From Streptomyces noursei ATCC 11455 (GTDB taxonomy: Bacteria; Actinomycetota; Actinomycetes; Streptomycetales; Streptomycetaceae): a stretch of DNA of 64,000 nucleotides. Both the position numbers and the translations under genes were made by a program. Position 1 is the first letter of the stretch; each line of letters starts with the position of its first letter. The stretch spans positions 4,898,001 through 4,962,000 of the forward strand of contig NZ_CP011533.1 in the NCBI RefSeq assembly GCF_001704275.1, given 5' to 3'. The notes under the pieces are model-generated. The model worked only from the letters and a program-made list of their open reading frames with translations. It made no database searches and was not told where the DNA came from. Shown here one piece after another: positions 26,513 through 35,154 of the stretch.

Positions 26513-27793
26513 ATGGGGCTGACCAGTCAGTCGCTCGAAATCACGGTGATCGTGCTGGCGGTGGTCTGTGTTGCCGCGACGGTGTGGCTCTGGCCCCGGC
26601 TGTCGCGGAACGGGTGGCGCCACGTGTTGGGGAGGCTGGGGGCCATCGCGGTCACCCAGCTGTCGATCGTGTCCGCGCTCGCCCTCGCGGTGAACGCGAA
26701 TTTCGAGTTCTACGGCAACTGGGACGAGTTGCTGGGCAACAACGAGCAGGCCCCGGCCTCGGTGAGCCAGGGCGACGGGCAGTACGCCACGGTCGGCAAT
26801 ATCAAGGGCGGGCTGATCCAGCCCGCCGGCCCCCAGGGGCTCGACCGGGTGACCGGACTGCCGCAGGGACCCGCCAGCAAGGTGGGCAAGGTCGAGTCCG
26901 TACGGATCATCGGCCGCCGCACCCGGGCCATCAACCCGGGCTTCGTGTATCTGCCGCCGCAGTACTTCCAGCAGCAGTTCCACCGGCAGCGCTTCCCCGT
27001 CATGGTCGTCATCAGCGGCTACCCGGGCGGGATCATGAACCTCGCGCAGCATCTCCAGATTCCGCAGAACGCGGGCCAGTTGATCGCGCAGGGCAAGATG
27101 CAGCCGACCGTGATCGTCATGGTGCGGCCGACGATCGCGCCGCCGCGCGACACCGAGTGCGTGGACGTGCCGGGCGGTCCGCAGGCCGAGACGTTCTTCA
27201 CCAAGGATCTGCCGGATGCCATGAAGTCGGCCTACCGGGTGGGCCATGACCCGAGCGCCTGGGGCGCGTTCGGGTACTCGTCCGGTGGTACCTGCTCGCT
27301 CCAGCTGGCGATGCGCAACCCGAAGGCGTACACCTCGGCGGTCTCGCTCTCCGGCGACTACGCGATCAAGGACGACCTCACCACCGGGAGCCTCTTCGGT
27401 CCCGGCCCGACGGGCGCCCAGCACCAGCGCGAGCACGATCTGCTGTGGCGGCTGCAGAACTTGCCCTCGCCGCAGGTCTCGGTGCTGGTGGCCAGCAGCC
27501 GCCAGGGCGAGTCGGACTACGGCGACACCATGAAGTTCATCCACGCGGTGAAGCCGCCGATGCGGGTCGACTCGATCATCCTGCCCCACGGCAGCCACCA
27601 GTTCGGGACCTGGCGGCGGGAGGTCGTACCGGCCCTGGAGTGGCAGAGCCAGCAGCTGACCTTCCCGCAGGACACCGAGCCGAACCCGCCGCAGAAGCCG
27701 GCGCCCGGGCAGACGAAGGGTGTGGCCAAGGGGCAGGCGCCCGCCGACGACCCGTCCCACAAGCGGGTGGAGGCCGAACGCCCTCAGAGGTGA
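26513..27793 (+). CDS. membrane-anchored esterase, D-family / mycolyltransferase-like alpha/beta hydrolase
   Basis: 426 residues; ATG at 26513 with GGGAG 10 bases upstream. Two hydrophobic helices lie within the first 62 residues, so the catalytic part is outside the membrane. The esterase domain (~125-385) resembles the esterase-D/antigen-85 fold, with nucleophile Ser256 in FGYSSGGTCS and a C-terminal His in LPHGSHQFGTW. An acidic member is likely in the ASSRQGESDYGD region. The C-terminal ~45 residues are Pro/Lys-rich. Streptomyces lacks mycolic acids, so an acyl-ester hydrolase is more likely than a mycolyltransferase. A strong terminator follows. Confidence 0.84.
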   Translation: MGLTSQSLEITVIVLAVVCVAATVWLWPRLSRNGWRHVLGRLGAIAVTQLSIVSALALAVNANFEFYGNWDELLGNNEQAPASVSQGDGQYATVGNIKGGLIQPAGPQGLDRVTGLPQGPASKVGKVESVRIIGRRTRAINPGFVYLPPQYFQQQFHRQRFPVMVVISGYPGGIMNLAQHLQIPQNAGQLIAQGKMQPTVIVMVRPTIAPPRDTECVDVPGGPQAETFFTKDLPDAMKSAYRVGHDPSAWGAFGYSSGGTCSLQLAMRNPKAYTSAVSLSGDYAIKDDLTTGSLFGPGPTGAQHQREHDLLWRLQNLPSPQVSVLVASSRQGESDYGDTMKFIHAVKPPMRVDSIILPHGSHQFGTWRREVVPALEWQSQQLTFPQDTEPNPPQKPAPGQTKGVAKGQAPADDPSHKRVEAERPQR

Positions 27794-27824
27794 GGCGAGT
27801 GCCGCCCGGGGCGGCAGCATGCGC

Positions 27825-27856
27825 AAGGGGGCGCCGGACCGTTCCGGCGCCCCCTT
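27825..27856 (+). terminator. esterase terminator
   Basis: Perfect 14-bp stem AAGGGGGCGCCGGA (27825-27838) with 27843-27856 and a tetraloop, about 30 bp after the stop. Confidence 0.86.
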
Positions 27857-27922
27857 CGTCGTGCGGCCGGCCCCCGTGTGAGGACGCCGTTCTGTCCCCG
27901 GCCGCTCACCGCCCGCGCCGTG

Positions 27923-27962
27923 GGGTCCCGCCCCAACGGGACCCGGCCCGCCGCGGCGGGCC
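27923..27962 (-). terminator. tandem hairpins after the polysaccharide deacetylase gene
   Basis: Two adjacent hairpins: GGGTCCCG with 27937-27944, and the 18-bp palindrome 27945-27962 (GGCCCGCCG core). Both lie immediately downstream of the minus-strand deacetylase stop codon. Confidence 0.65.
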
Positions 27963-27966
27963 CGGC

Positions 27967-28782
27967 TCACGGCCGGTAGGCCATCCCCGGTTCAGGCTTC
28001 GCCGGGGAGAGCAGCTGGGACACGGTGACGACCGTGTAGCCGCGCTTCTTGAGCTCCTTGAGGATGCCGGGGACGGCCGGCACGGTGCCCTTGTAGATGT
28101 CGTGGAGCAGGATGATGCCGTCGCGCTTGGTCTGGTCGAGCACCCGCTTGGTGATCAGCGCCGAGTCGGTGGTCTCGTAGTCCTTGGCGGTCACGCTCCA
28201 CAGGACCTGCGCCAGACCGAGTTCCTTGCTGATCTCGGAGACCGTGCCGTCGGTCCGGCCCTGCGGCGGGCGCATCAGCGTCGGCGTCTTGCCGGTGATC
28301 TTGCGGACCTCGTCCTGGACCCGGGACAGCTCGCGCTTGGCCTCGTCCGGCTTGATCTCCGTGAGGATCTGGTGGGACCAGGTGTGGTTGGCCAGCTCAT
28401 GGCCCTCGGCGTCGATCCGCTTCACCTCGGCGGGGCGCTCGGCGATGTGGTTCTTGCCGAGCATGAAGAACGTGGCGTGGGCCTTGTTCTCCTTGAGGAT
28501 GTCCAGCAGCCGGTTGGTGTTCTCGCTCGGGCCCGCGTCGAAGGTCAGCGCCACGCACTTGGCCTTGCGGCAGTCGACGTCGCCGCCGGCGTCCCCACCC
28601 TTGGAGTCCTTGGCGTCCTTGGCGTCCTTGGCCTTCACGTCGGCCGCCGGGGCGTCGGCCCGCGCGTCGGCCGGTGCGGTGACGTCGTAGCTGGCGCAGC
28701 CGCTGAGGGCCAGGGCCAGGGAGGCGGCCGTCAGCAGCCCGACCATGGACGAGCGGCGGGCCGCGGATATCTGCTTCGGCAT
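27967..28782 (-). CDS. polysaccharide deacetylase lipoprotein (NodB domain)
   Basis: 271 residues from the ATG at 28782. A signal sequence with lipobox ALSGCAS (Cys29) predicts an extracytoplasmic lipoprotein; a Lys/Asp/Ala-rich spacer (KDAKDAKDSKGG) follows. The NodB domain has TFDAGPS (Asp82), HTWSH (His133, His137) and the RPPQGRTD loop. The usual second Asp of TFDD is Ala83, so the metal triad is Ala-His-His; Asp82, the usual general base, is kept. It would act on acetylated cell-wall or extracellular glycans. The promoter region is shared with the divergent ABC operon. Confidence 0.86.
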   Translation of the reverse strand: MPKQISAARRSSMVGLLTAASLALALSGCASYDVTAPADARADAPAADVKAKDAKDAKDSKGGDAGGDVDCRKAKCVALTFDAGPSENTNRLLDILKENKAHATFFMLGKNHIAERPAEVKRIDAEGHELANHTWSHQILTEIKPDEAKRELSRVQDEVRKITGKTPTLMRPPQGRTDGTVSEISKELGLAQVLWSVTAKDYETTDSALITKRVLDQTKRDGIILLHDIYKGTVPAVPGILKELKKRGYTVVTVSQLLSPAKPEPGMAYRP

Positions 28783-28971
28783 GCGATGTCTTTCCTGGAG
28801 TCGTTCGCTGGGGTGCTGGCTGCTGTGGCGTGCTCGGCGTTCTTCCTCGAAGCCCTTTCGCTCACGGGTGGTCCCCGGGACGTCGGCGACCCGGGGTCCG
28901 GGCACGGCGAAGCGGACGCGGACGGGCCATCGGCCCGGCGCGCCGAACGTCTGCCGCACGGACTCCAAGGA

Positions 28972-29003
28972 CTATACATATGAGGTACACACCCCGTGTA
29001 TAG
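28972..29003. promoter_or_regulatory. candidate operator/promoter of the ABC operon
   Basis: An inverted repeat CTATACA (28972-28978) and TGTATAG (28997-29003) with an 18-bp spacer in the 309-bp divergent gap. The left arm also resembles a -10 box (TATACAT). It is the only AT-rich dyad in the gap. Inference only; no regulator gene is adjacent. Confidence 0.35.
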
Positions 29004-29091
29004 GTGGGGTGGGGTGTGCCGCGCCGCGTGCGACAGCCCGATCGGGTGCGCCCCGCGCGACACCCCGCCGCGTCCGCGGTGGACTGCTGCT

Positions 29092-29823
29092 GTGACCGCC
29101 CCGCCGGACGACTGCCTGGCCCGCAACGACTGGATCTGCGGCGACTACCTGAGCACCCGCCGCCAGATCCTGCTCGACGCGGTCGGCCAGCATGTGCAGT
29201 TGACCGTGGTCTCGGTGGGGCTCGGGCTGGTGATCGCGCTCCCGCTGGCGCTGCTGGCCCGACGCCGGCGCTGGACGGTCGGTCCGGTGCTCGGCATCAC
29301 CACCGTGATCTACACGATCCCCTCGCTGGCGATGTTCTCGCTGTTGCTGCCGGTCTACGGGCTCTCCGCCACCCTCGTCGTGGTCGGCCTCGCCCTCTAC
29401 TCCCTCACCCTGCTGGTCCGGAACATCCTGGCGGGGCTGGACGGCGTCCCGGCCGGAACCAAGGAGGCCGCCCGCGGCATGGGCTACGGGCCGATGCGGC
29501 AACTGCTGGCCGTGGAACTGCCGCTGGCGGTGCCCGCCGCGATGGCCGGACTGCGCATCGCCACGGTCTCCGCGGTCGCCCTGACCACCGTCGGCGCGAT
29601 CGTCGGGTACGGCGGGCTGGGCAACCTCATCTACGCGGGCATGAACGCCTACTTCAAGGCGCAGGTGCTGACCGCGTCCGTGCTCTGTGTGCTGATCGCG
29701 GTCGTCTTCGACCTGCTGCTGCTCGGCGTGGAGCGGCTGCTCACACCGTGGCGCCGGGCGGGTCGGAGCCCGCGACCGGCGCGCGGGAGGAGGCTGCCCA
29801 CCGCCTCCGGACGGCGGGCATGA
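29092..29823 (+). CDS. osmoprotectant-type ABC transporter permease 1
   Basis: 243 residues from a GTG at 29092 (GGTGGA 8 bases upstream). Five or six membrane helices and the binding-protein-dependent permease EAA loop, here EAARGMGYGPMRQLLAVELPLA, match the OpuB/OpuC/YehW group for glycine betaine, choline or carnitine. It is the first gene of a three-gene operon; its TGA overlaps the ATG of the second permease by ATGA. The ATPase lies on the opposite strand beyond the binding-protein gene. Substrate class inferred from the family. Confidence 0.86.
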   Translation: MTAPPDDCLARNDWICGDYLSTRRQILLDAVGQHVQLTVVSVGLGLVIALPLALLARRRRWTVGPVLGITTVIYTIPSLAMFSLLLPVYGLSATLVVVGLALYSLTLLVRNILAGLDGVPAGTKEAARGMGYGPMRQLLAVELPLAVPAAMAGLRIATVSAVALTTVGAIVGYGGLGNLIYAGMNAYFKAQVLTASVLCVLIAVVFDLLLLGVERLLTPWRRAGRSPRPARGRRLPTASGRRA

Positions 29824-30494
29824 GCACCCCCGCCGCGGTCTGGGCCTGGCTGACCACCGCCGCCAACTGGTCCGGCGAGAACGGCGTCTGGCACCGGCTC
29901 GCCCAGCACGCCGCCCTGACCTTCGCCTGTCTGGTGCTCAGCGCCCTCATCGCCCTGCCGATCGCGCTGACGCTGGGGCACCTGGGCCGCGGTGGCGCGC
30001 TCGCGGTCAACCTGGCCAACGTCGGCCGCGCGGTGCCGACCTTCGCGGTCCTGGTCCTGCTCCTGCTGACCCCGATCGGGCGGCACGAAGAGTGGCCGAC
30101 GATCATCGCGCTGGTGCTGTTCGCCGTGCCGCCACTGCTGACCAACGCCTATGTCGGGATGCGCGAGGTGGACCAGGACGTGGTCCGGGCCGCGCGGGGC
30201 ATGGGGATGACCGGGGTGCAGCTGGTGTGGCGGGTGGAGGCTCCGCTCGCCCTGCCGCTGGTGCTCACCGGGGTGCGGATCGCCGCCGTGCAGCTGGTGG
30301 CCACCGCCACGCTGGCCGCGCTGGTGGGTGGCGGCGGTCTCGGCCGCATCATCACCGCCGGCTTCAACCTGGCCAGTACCCCGCAGGTGGTGGCCGGTGC
30401 GGTGGTGGTCGCGGTGTTCGCGCTGCTGATGGAGGCCCTGTTCGAGCTGGTGCAGCGGTTGGCGCCGGCACGGGTGCGCGGGCGGCAGCGGTGA
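29820..30494 (+). CDS. osmoprotectant-type ABC transporter permease 2
   Basis: 224 residues; the ATG overlaps the stop of permease 1, indicating translational coupling. About five helices and an EAA-type loop (RAARGMGMTGVQLVWRVEAPLA) identify the second half of an OpuB/OpuC-type permease heterodimer. Its stop overlaps the GTG of the binding-protein gene by GTGA. Longer open frames upstream in this frame overlap permease 1 and are not used. Confidence 0.86.
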   Translation: MSTPAAVWAWLTTAANWSGENGVWHRLAQHAALTFACLVLSALIALPIALTLGHLGRGGALAVNLANVGRAVPTFAVLVLLLLTPIGRHEEWPTIIALVLFAVPPLLTNAYVGMREVDQDVVRAARGMGMTGVQLVWRVEAPLALPLVLTGVRIAAVQLVATATLAALVGGGGLGRIITAGFNLASTPQVVAGAVVVAVFALLMEALFELVQRLAPARVRGRQR

Positions 30495-31489
30495 GGACGC
30501 CCCGCGCGGCCCCGGCCCCGGCCCCGCTCCGCTTCGTGCGCGGCGCACTGCGCGCGTTGACCGCCCTGGCCGCGCTCACCGGCCTGGTCTCCTGCGCCGG
30601 CGGGCCCTCGCTGGAGCATCGCGGCGCGATCACCGCCGCGCCCGGGGACAGTCGCGAACTCGCCGTCGGCTCGGCCGGCTTCACCGAGAGCGAGCTGCTC
30701 GCCCAGATGTACGCGGCGCTGCTCCGCCAGGCCGGCTATCGCACCCATGTGCTCACCGTCGGCAACCGCGAGCTCTACGAACCCGCGCTGGAGGCCGGCC
30801 AGATCGACGTCGTCCCCGAATACGCCGCCACCTTCGCGGACTGGCTCAACGCCAAGGAGCACGGAGCCCAGGCCGCCCCGGTCGCCTCCCCCGACCTCGA
30901 CGCCACCATGACCGCACTGCGCCGGCTCGCCGCCCCGCGCGGTCTGACGGTGCTCCCGCCCGGCCGGGCCGTCGACCAGAACGCCTTCGCGGTGCGTGCC
31001 TCCTACGCCGCCGAGCACCGCCTCCGCACCCTCAGCGACCTGGGTCGCGCCAAGCTGCCGGTGCGGCTGGCGGCGGGTGACGAGTGCGTCCAGCGGCCGT
31101 TCTGCGCACCGGGGCTGCGGAAGACGTACGGCATCAACATCACCGCCGTGGACCCCAAGGGAGTCGGCACCACGCCCGCGAAACAGGCCGTCCAGAACGG
31201 CCAGGACCAGATGGTGCTGACCACCAGCACGGACGCCACCCTCGACCAGTTCGGTCTCGTCGTCCTCGCCGACGACCGCAAGCTCCAGAACGCCGACTAT
31301 GTCGTGCCCGTCGTCAACCGCTCCAGGGCCGGCAGCGGCCGCCCGACCGCCGCGCTGAACCGGCTCAACCGCGTGCTGACCACCGAGGACCTGGCCCGGC
31401 TCAACGAACAGGTCGACAGCTGGCGCCGGCTCGCCGCCGACGTGGCCCACAACTACCTCGTGTCGAAGGGGCTGTTGAGCAAGAGCTGA
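30491..31489 (+). CDS. osmoprotectant-type substrate-binding lipoprotein
   Basis: 332 residues from a GTG overlapping the permease-2 stop. The N-terminal signal ends in lipobox LVSCAGG. The rest is an OpuAC/ProX-type type II binding protein: LAVGSAGFTESELLAQMYAALL, NRELYEPALEAGQIDVVPEYAA, and C-terminal LNRLNRVLTTEDLARLNEQVD, all characteristic of glycine betaine/choline/carnitine binders. It should deliver ligand to the two permeases. The gene is followed by a parS-containing palindrome and the convergent ATPase gene. Confidence 0.87.
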   Translation: MRTPRAAPAPAPLRFVRGALRALTALAALTGLVSCAGGPSLEHRGAITAAPGDSRELAVGSAGFTESELLAQMYAALLRQAGYRTHVLTVGNRELYEPALEAGQIDVVPEYAATFADWLNAKEHGAQAAPVASPDLDATMTALRRLAAPRGLTVLPPGRAVDQNAFAVRASYAAEHRLRTLSDLGRAKLPVRLAAGDECVQRPFCAPGLRKTYGINITAVDPKGVGTTPAKQAVQNGQDQMVLTTSTDATLDQFGLVVLADDRKLQNADYVVPVVNRSRAGSGRPTAALNRLNRVLTTEDLARLNEQVDSWRRLAADVAHNYLVSKGLLSKS

Positions 31490-31498
31490 CGGCGCCGG

Positions 31499-31522
31499 GC
31501 GGTGTTTCACGTGAAACACCGC
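31499..31522. terminator. 24-bp perfect palindrome containing parS, likely bidirectional terminator
   Basis: A parS core with GCGGT/ACCGC flanks, 10 bp after the binding-protein stop codon and about 50 bp from the convergent ATPase stop. Confidence 0.6.
31504..31517. other. parS: parS site (ParB binding)
   Basis: Perfect GTTTCACGTGAAAC within the 24-bp palindrome; 31 bp from a second copy. Confidence 0.93.
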
Positions 31523-31534
31523 TCCCCCGATGCC

Positions 31535-31548
31535 GTTTCACGTGAAAC
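31535..31548. other. parS: parS site (ParB binding)
   Basis: Second perfect GTTTCACGTGAAAC in the 81-bp convergent gap of the ABC locus. Confidence 0.93.
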
Positions 31549-31570
31549 ACCGCATCCGTCCCGCACCGCC

Positions 31571-32728
31571 TCATTCCGTCGGGACCGAGTCCACCTCGGG
31601 CCGCCCCCGCGAGACTCCCCGCTCCTCCGGGGCGATGGTGCGGCGCAGCGCCTCGTGCAGTGTGTTCGGGGTCAGCACGCCCAGGAACCGCCGGCCGTCC
31701 AGGACCGCGATCCAGCCGGCGTCGTGCTTGAGCATCTCGCTGAACGCCGCCTTGAGAGTCCCGGTCGCCGGGATCCACGCCTCCATCCGGCGGGCGTGGT
31801 CCGCCACGGTTCCCCCTGCGCCCGCCAGGCTCTCCGTGCCCACCCAGCCGTGCAGTGCCCCGTCGGCGTCGAGCACCACCGCCCAGCGCGCGCCCTCGCC
31901 CCGCAGCCGGGACACCGCGTCCGCGGCCGGCTCGGCGAGCCGGGCGAACGGCGGGCGCTCCAGGTCGTCGCGGTCGATGAGGGTGACCGAGAGCTGCTTC
32001 AACGCCCGGTCGGCGCCGACGAATTCGGCGACGTACGGGGTGGCGGGGGCGCCGAGCACCCGTGCCGGGGTGTCGAACTGCTCGATCCGCCCGGCGCCGT
32101 AGACCGCGATCCGGTCGCCGAGCCGGATGGCCTCCTCGATGTCGTGGGTGACCAGCAGGACGGTCTTGTGCATCGTGCCCTGGAGCCGCAGAAACTCCTT
32201 CTGGAGACGGTCCCGGACGACCGGATCGACGGCGCCGAACGGCTCGTCCATCAGCAGTACCGGGGGATCGGCCGCCAGCGCGCGGGCCACCCCGACCCGC
32301 TGGCGCTGCCCACCGGACAGCTGGTCGGGGTAGCGCGAGCCGTGGACGCCCGGGTCCAGCCCGACCAGCTCCAGGAGTTCGGCGGCCCGCTCCCGCGCCT
32401 TGGCCTTCTTCCATCCGGTCAGGAACGGCACCGTCGCCGTGTTGTCGAGGACGGTGCGGTGCGGGAAGAGGCCGGTCTGCTGGATGACATAGCCGATCCG
32501 GCGACGGAGTCGGACCGGATCGACACCGGAGACGTCCTCGCCGTCGACGAAGATCCGGCCGCTGGTGGGGTCGATGAGCCGGTTCACCATCATCATGGTC
32601 GTCGTCTTGCCACAGCCGGACGGGCCGACCAAGGTGACCAACTCGCCCTCACCGACCTCGAAGGAAAGGTCGTCGACGGCGAGGGTCCCGTCCGGGTAGC
32701 TCTTGGTGACCGACTCGAACCGGATCAT
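31571..32728 (-). CDS. osmoprotectant-type ABC transporter ATPase with CBS region
   Basis: 385 residues. Canonical ATPase: Walker A GPSGCGKTTT, Q-loop YVIQQTGLFPHRT, signature LSGGQRQRVGVARAL, Walker B VLLMDEPFGAVD and the His switch VTHD. From about residue 250 to the end there is a CBS-pair-like regulatory region, as in ProV/OpuCA where CBS domains sense ionic strength. It should power the permeases encoded on the other strand, although its gene faces them tail to tail. It diverges from the quinone-type oxidoreductase with a 189-bp gap. Confidence 0.9.
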   Translation of the reverse strand: MIRFESVTKSYPDGTLAVDDLSFEVGEGELVTLVGPSGCGKTTTMMMVNRLIDPTSGRIFVDGEDVSGVDPVRLRRRIGYVIQQTGLFPHRTVLDNTATVPFLTGWKKAKARERAAELLELVGLDPGVHGSRYPDQLSGGQRQRVGVARALAADPPVLLMDEPFGAVDPVVRDRLQKEFLRLQGTMHKTVLLVTHDIEEAIRLGDRIAVYGAGRIEQFDTPARVLGAPATPYVAEFVGADRALKQLSVTLIDRDDLERPPFARLAEPAADAVSRLRGEGARWAVVLDADGALHGWVGTESLAGAGGTVADHARRMEAWIPATGTLKAAFSEMLKHDAGWIAVLDGRRFLGVLTPNTLHEALRRTIAPEERGVSRGRPEVDSVPTE

Positions 32729-32917
32729 TGCGCCATTGAATCCCGCGGCCCGGTCCCGGTCCCGTCATGCGGGCAATCGAGTGGGGAAACGGAACGGCGA
32801 CGGGGGCCGTACGAGTTGCTTCCGGGGCACCGCCTCCCGTCCTGCTGCGCCCGGCCCGACCGGCGTGCTTACGATCCACTCCGGCCGCCTCCTCGAAAGG
32901 GTGGAAGGGAACGCCAG

Positions 32918-33859
32918 ATGAGAGCCGTAGCAGTCAACGCCTTCGGTGCGGACCCGCAGCTCATGGAGCTGCCGCAGCCGGAACCGGGGTCCGGCGAGGT
33001 CCTGGTGCGGCTGGCCGCCGCCGGCCTCAACCCCGTCGACTGGAAGCTCGCCGACGGCGCGTTCGGGGACGCCGTCCAGGCCGCCTTCCCCCTGGTCCTG
33101 GGGACGGACGGGGCGGGGGAGGTGGTCGCGGTGGGCAGTGGCGTACGGCGGTTCACCGTGGGGGATCCGGTGTTCGGCCAGTTCCAGCGACCGGATCGGG
33201 GCGGCGGCTCGTACGCCGAATTCGCCGTGGCAGAGGAGGGCGCCATCGCCCTGGCCGCCCGCAGCGTCACCTATGCGACCTCCGCGGCCGTGCCGACGGC
33301 CGGGATGACCGCGTACAACCTGGTCGAGGAGACCCGGATCGGCGAGGGCCGGCGGGTGTTGATCGTCGGCGCGACCGGCGGGGTCGGCACCTTCGCCACG
33401 CAGCTCGCGGCCGGCCGCGGTGCCGAGGTGATCGCCACCGCCCGCCCGTCCAAGGCGGAGCTGATGCGCACGCTGGGCGCGGCGGAGACCGTCGATCACA
33501 CCGCGGGGCCGGTCGCCGACCAGGTCCTGGCGGCACATCCGGACGGGGTGGACGTGCTGATCGACATGACCAGCGACGCGGCGGGGTTCGTCGAACTGAC
33601 CCGGACCGTGCGGGACGGCGGGGTGGCGGTCTCCTTGATCGGCTCCGCCGATGCCGATGTGCTCACCGAGCACAATCTGCGCGGCTTCAACTTCGTCAAC
33701 CGCCCCTCCCCGCAGCTCCTGGAGATCCTCGCGGGGCACCTCGACGCGGGCCGTCTCACGGTCCTCGTGGGCCTGGAAGTCCCGTTGGAGGGGGCGCCCG
33801 AGGCCCTGGCGGCCAGCCGGACCGGGCGGGCGCAGGGGAAGACCGTCCTGGCGATCTGA
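32918..33859 (+). CDS. NADP-dependent quinone-type oxidoreductase (zinc-free MDR family)
   Basis: 313 residues from an ATG at 32918 (GGAAGGGAA ribosome site). Medium-chain dehydrogenase fold: N-terminal GroES-like domain (LAAAGLNPVDWKLADG) and a Rossmann domain with the nucleotide motif GATGGVGTFATQLAA. The Cys/His zinc ligands of alcohol dehydrogenases are absent, which fits a quinone reductase/zeta-crystallin-like enzyme. It probably reduces quinones or enones with NADPH. It is monocistronic and shares a divergent promoter with the ABC ATPase. Confidence 0.9.
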   Translation: MRAVAVNAFGADPQLMELPQPEPGSGEVLVRLAAAGLNPVDWKLADGAFGDAVQAAFPLVLGTDGAGEVVAVGSGVRRFTVGDPVFGQFQRPDRGGGSYAEFAVAEEGAIALAARSVTYATSAAVPTAGMTAYNLVEETRIGEGRRVLIVGATGGVGTFATQLAAGRGAEVIATARPSKAELMRTLGAAETVDHTAGPVADQVLAAHPDGVDVLIDMTSDAAGFVELTRTVRDGGVAVSLIGSADADVLTEHNLRGFNFVNRPSPQLLEILAGHLDAGRLTVLVGLEVPLEGAPEALAASRTGRAQGKTVLAI

Positions 33860-33927
33860 GAACGTTCCGCCCCGCCACCCGGGCGGGCCGTTGTCGGTTC
33901 GGGCCCGCCGAGTACTCCGGGAAGTGG

Positions 33928-35001
33928 CTACCGGTTCGGTCCGTCGTCGCCGAACCGACGCTGGGCACGCCGGTGGACGCCCCGCAAACCACGGGACGCC
34001 ACCCACCGCGGAACCGTCCCGGGCCGACGGCCCGGCACCGAGGACCGGCGCAGGCGGGCGGCGAGCGGGCCCGTGAGGGCGAGGGCCACGGTGAGCGCGG
34101 CGGCGCCGATCGCCGTCCAGACACCGGAGCGCAGGGAGGCGGTCAGGGCGTCCGTGTAGGCGTCGGCGGCGGGACGGGAAACCGTGGCGGGCAGGGCGGC
34201 CAGCAGCCGGGTGCGCAGCAGCGCCAGCGCCGCGGACAACAGGGCGCAGGCCACCGCGCCGCCGATGGCCGTGCAGATCAGCGCCCGCCGCCGGCGTCGG
34301 ATCAGCAGCAGGCCGGCCAGCAGACAGAGTCCGGCGGCCGGCGGCAGCAGGAGCGCTCCGATGCGCGCGGCCCGGAAAGCGGCCCGGAACCGGGGCACGT
34401 CGGGGGACTTCAGCAGCACGATCGAGGTGCCGGCGTGCGGCACGCGGCGGACGATGTCGATGCCCAGCCCGTTGCCGGACAGCTGGTGCCGGACGCGCTC
34501 GATGACCGGCGAGAGGTCGAGGGTGACGGGGGCGTCGCCGGAGGCCGTCAGCGTGCCGTCCAGGGTCCGGTGGGCGGTGCGGTGGACCCCGGTCCAGACC
34601 TCCGGGAAGGAGCGGCCGGTGACGACCTGGCGGACCTGCTTGTCGATGAACTCGCGGATGCCGCGGGTGAACTTCCGGCGCAGCGCGGGGCGTTCGGCGC
34701 GCGGCACCACCTTGAGCAGGCCGTCGAGCCGGACATGGGGCATCACGCCGTTGGTGACGTCGTCGACGATCGCGTCCTGGACGGCGGGGTTCCCGGCGAG
34801 CGGGGCGACCGTGGCCACATAGCGGTCGGTGTCGGTGAGTTCGGCGCGGGCCCAGACGGCCGCCAGGCTCAGCGGCAGCAGCAGCGTTCCGATCAGCAGC
34901 AGCGCCGCGCCGGCCAGCGAGCGGCCCCGGCGCGGCCGTCCCGGTGGGCAGCGCGCCGCCGTCACCCGGCCGTCGGCGCGTGCGGGCGCACTCGCTGACA
35001 T
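33928..35001 (-). CDS. integral membrane protein of unknown function
   Basis: 357 residues from the ATG at 35001, preceded by GGAGGG. Hydrophobic segments lie at ~30-52 and three further ones at ~235-310; between them (about 55-230) is a large domain presumably outside the membrane, with VAPLAGNPAVQDAIVDDVTNGV and similar helices. Short Arg-rich cytoplasmic tails bracket it. I recognise the architecture as common in actinobacteria but not a named family. It is convergent with the oxidoreductase and follows the terminator of the neighbouring gene. Confidence 0.78.
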   Translation of the reverse strand: MSASAPARADGRVTAARCPPGRPRRGRSLAGAALLLIGTLLLPLSLAAVWARAELTDTDRYVATVAPLAGNPAVQDAIVDDVTNGVMPHVRLDGLLKVVPRAERPALRRKFTRGIREFIDKQVRQVVTGRSFPEVWTGVHRTAHRTLDGTLTASGDAPVTLDLSPVIERVRHQLSGNGLGIDIVRRVPHAGTSIVLLKSPDVPRFRAAFRAARIGALLLPPAAGLCLLAGLLLIRRRRRALICTAIGGAVACALLSAALALLRTRLLAALPATVSRPAADAYTDALTASLRSGVWTAIGAAALTVALALTGPLAARLRRSSVPGRRPGTVPRWVASRGLRGVHRRAQRRFGDDGPNR

Positions 35002-35053
35002 GCGTCGCGGTCCCTCCTGAAAGCGGCGATTGCTGCCACGCTCCAGGCAAGTC

Positions 35054-35087
35054 GGTACCGGCCCCGGCCGCGACCGGGGCCGGTACC
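35054..35087 (-). terminator. terminator of the DUF11-like gene
   Basis: Perfect 14-bp stem GGTACCGGCCCCGG (35054-35067) with 35074-35087 and a 6-base loop, about 70 bp after the stop of the minus-strand gene. Confidence 0.82.
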
Positions 35088-35154
35088 AATGGGTGATCCG
35101 TGCGGAGGGGCGGCCACCTGGGGGAGGGGCGCGGCGGCGGGCGTGGCGCGCCGC

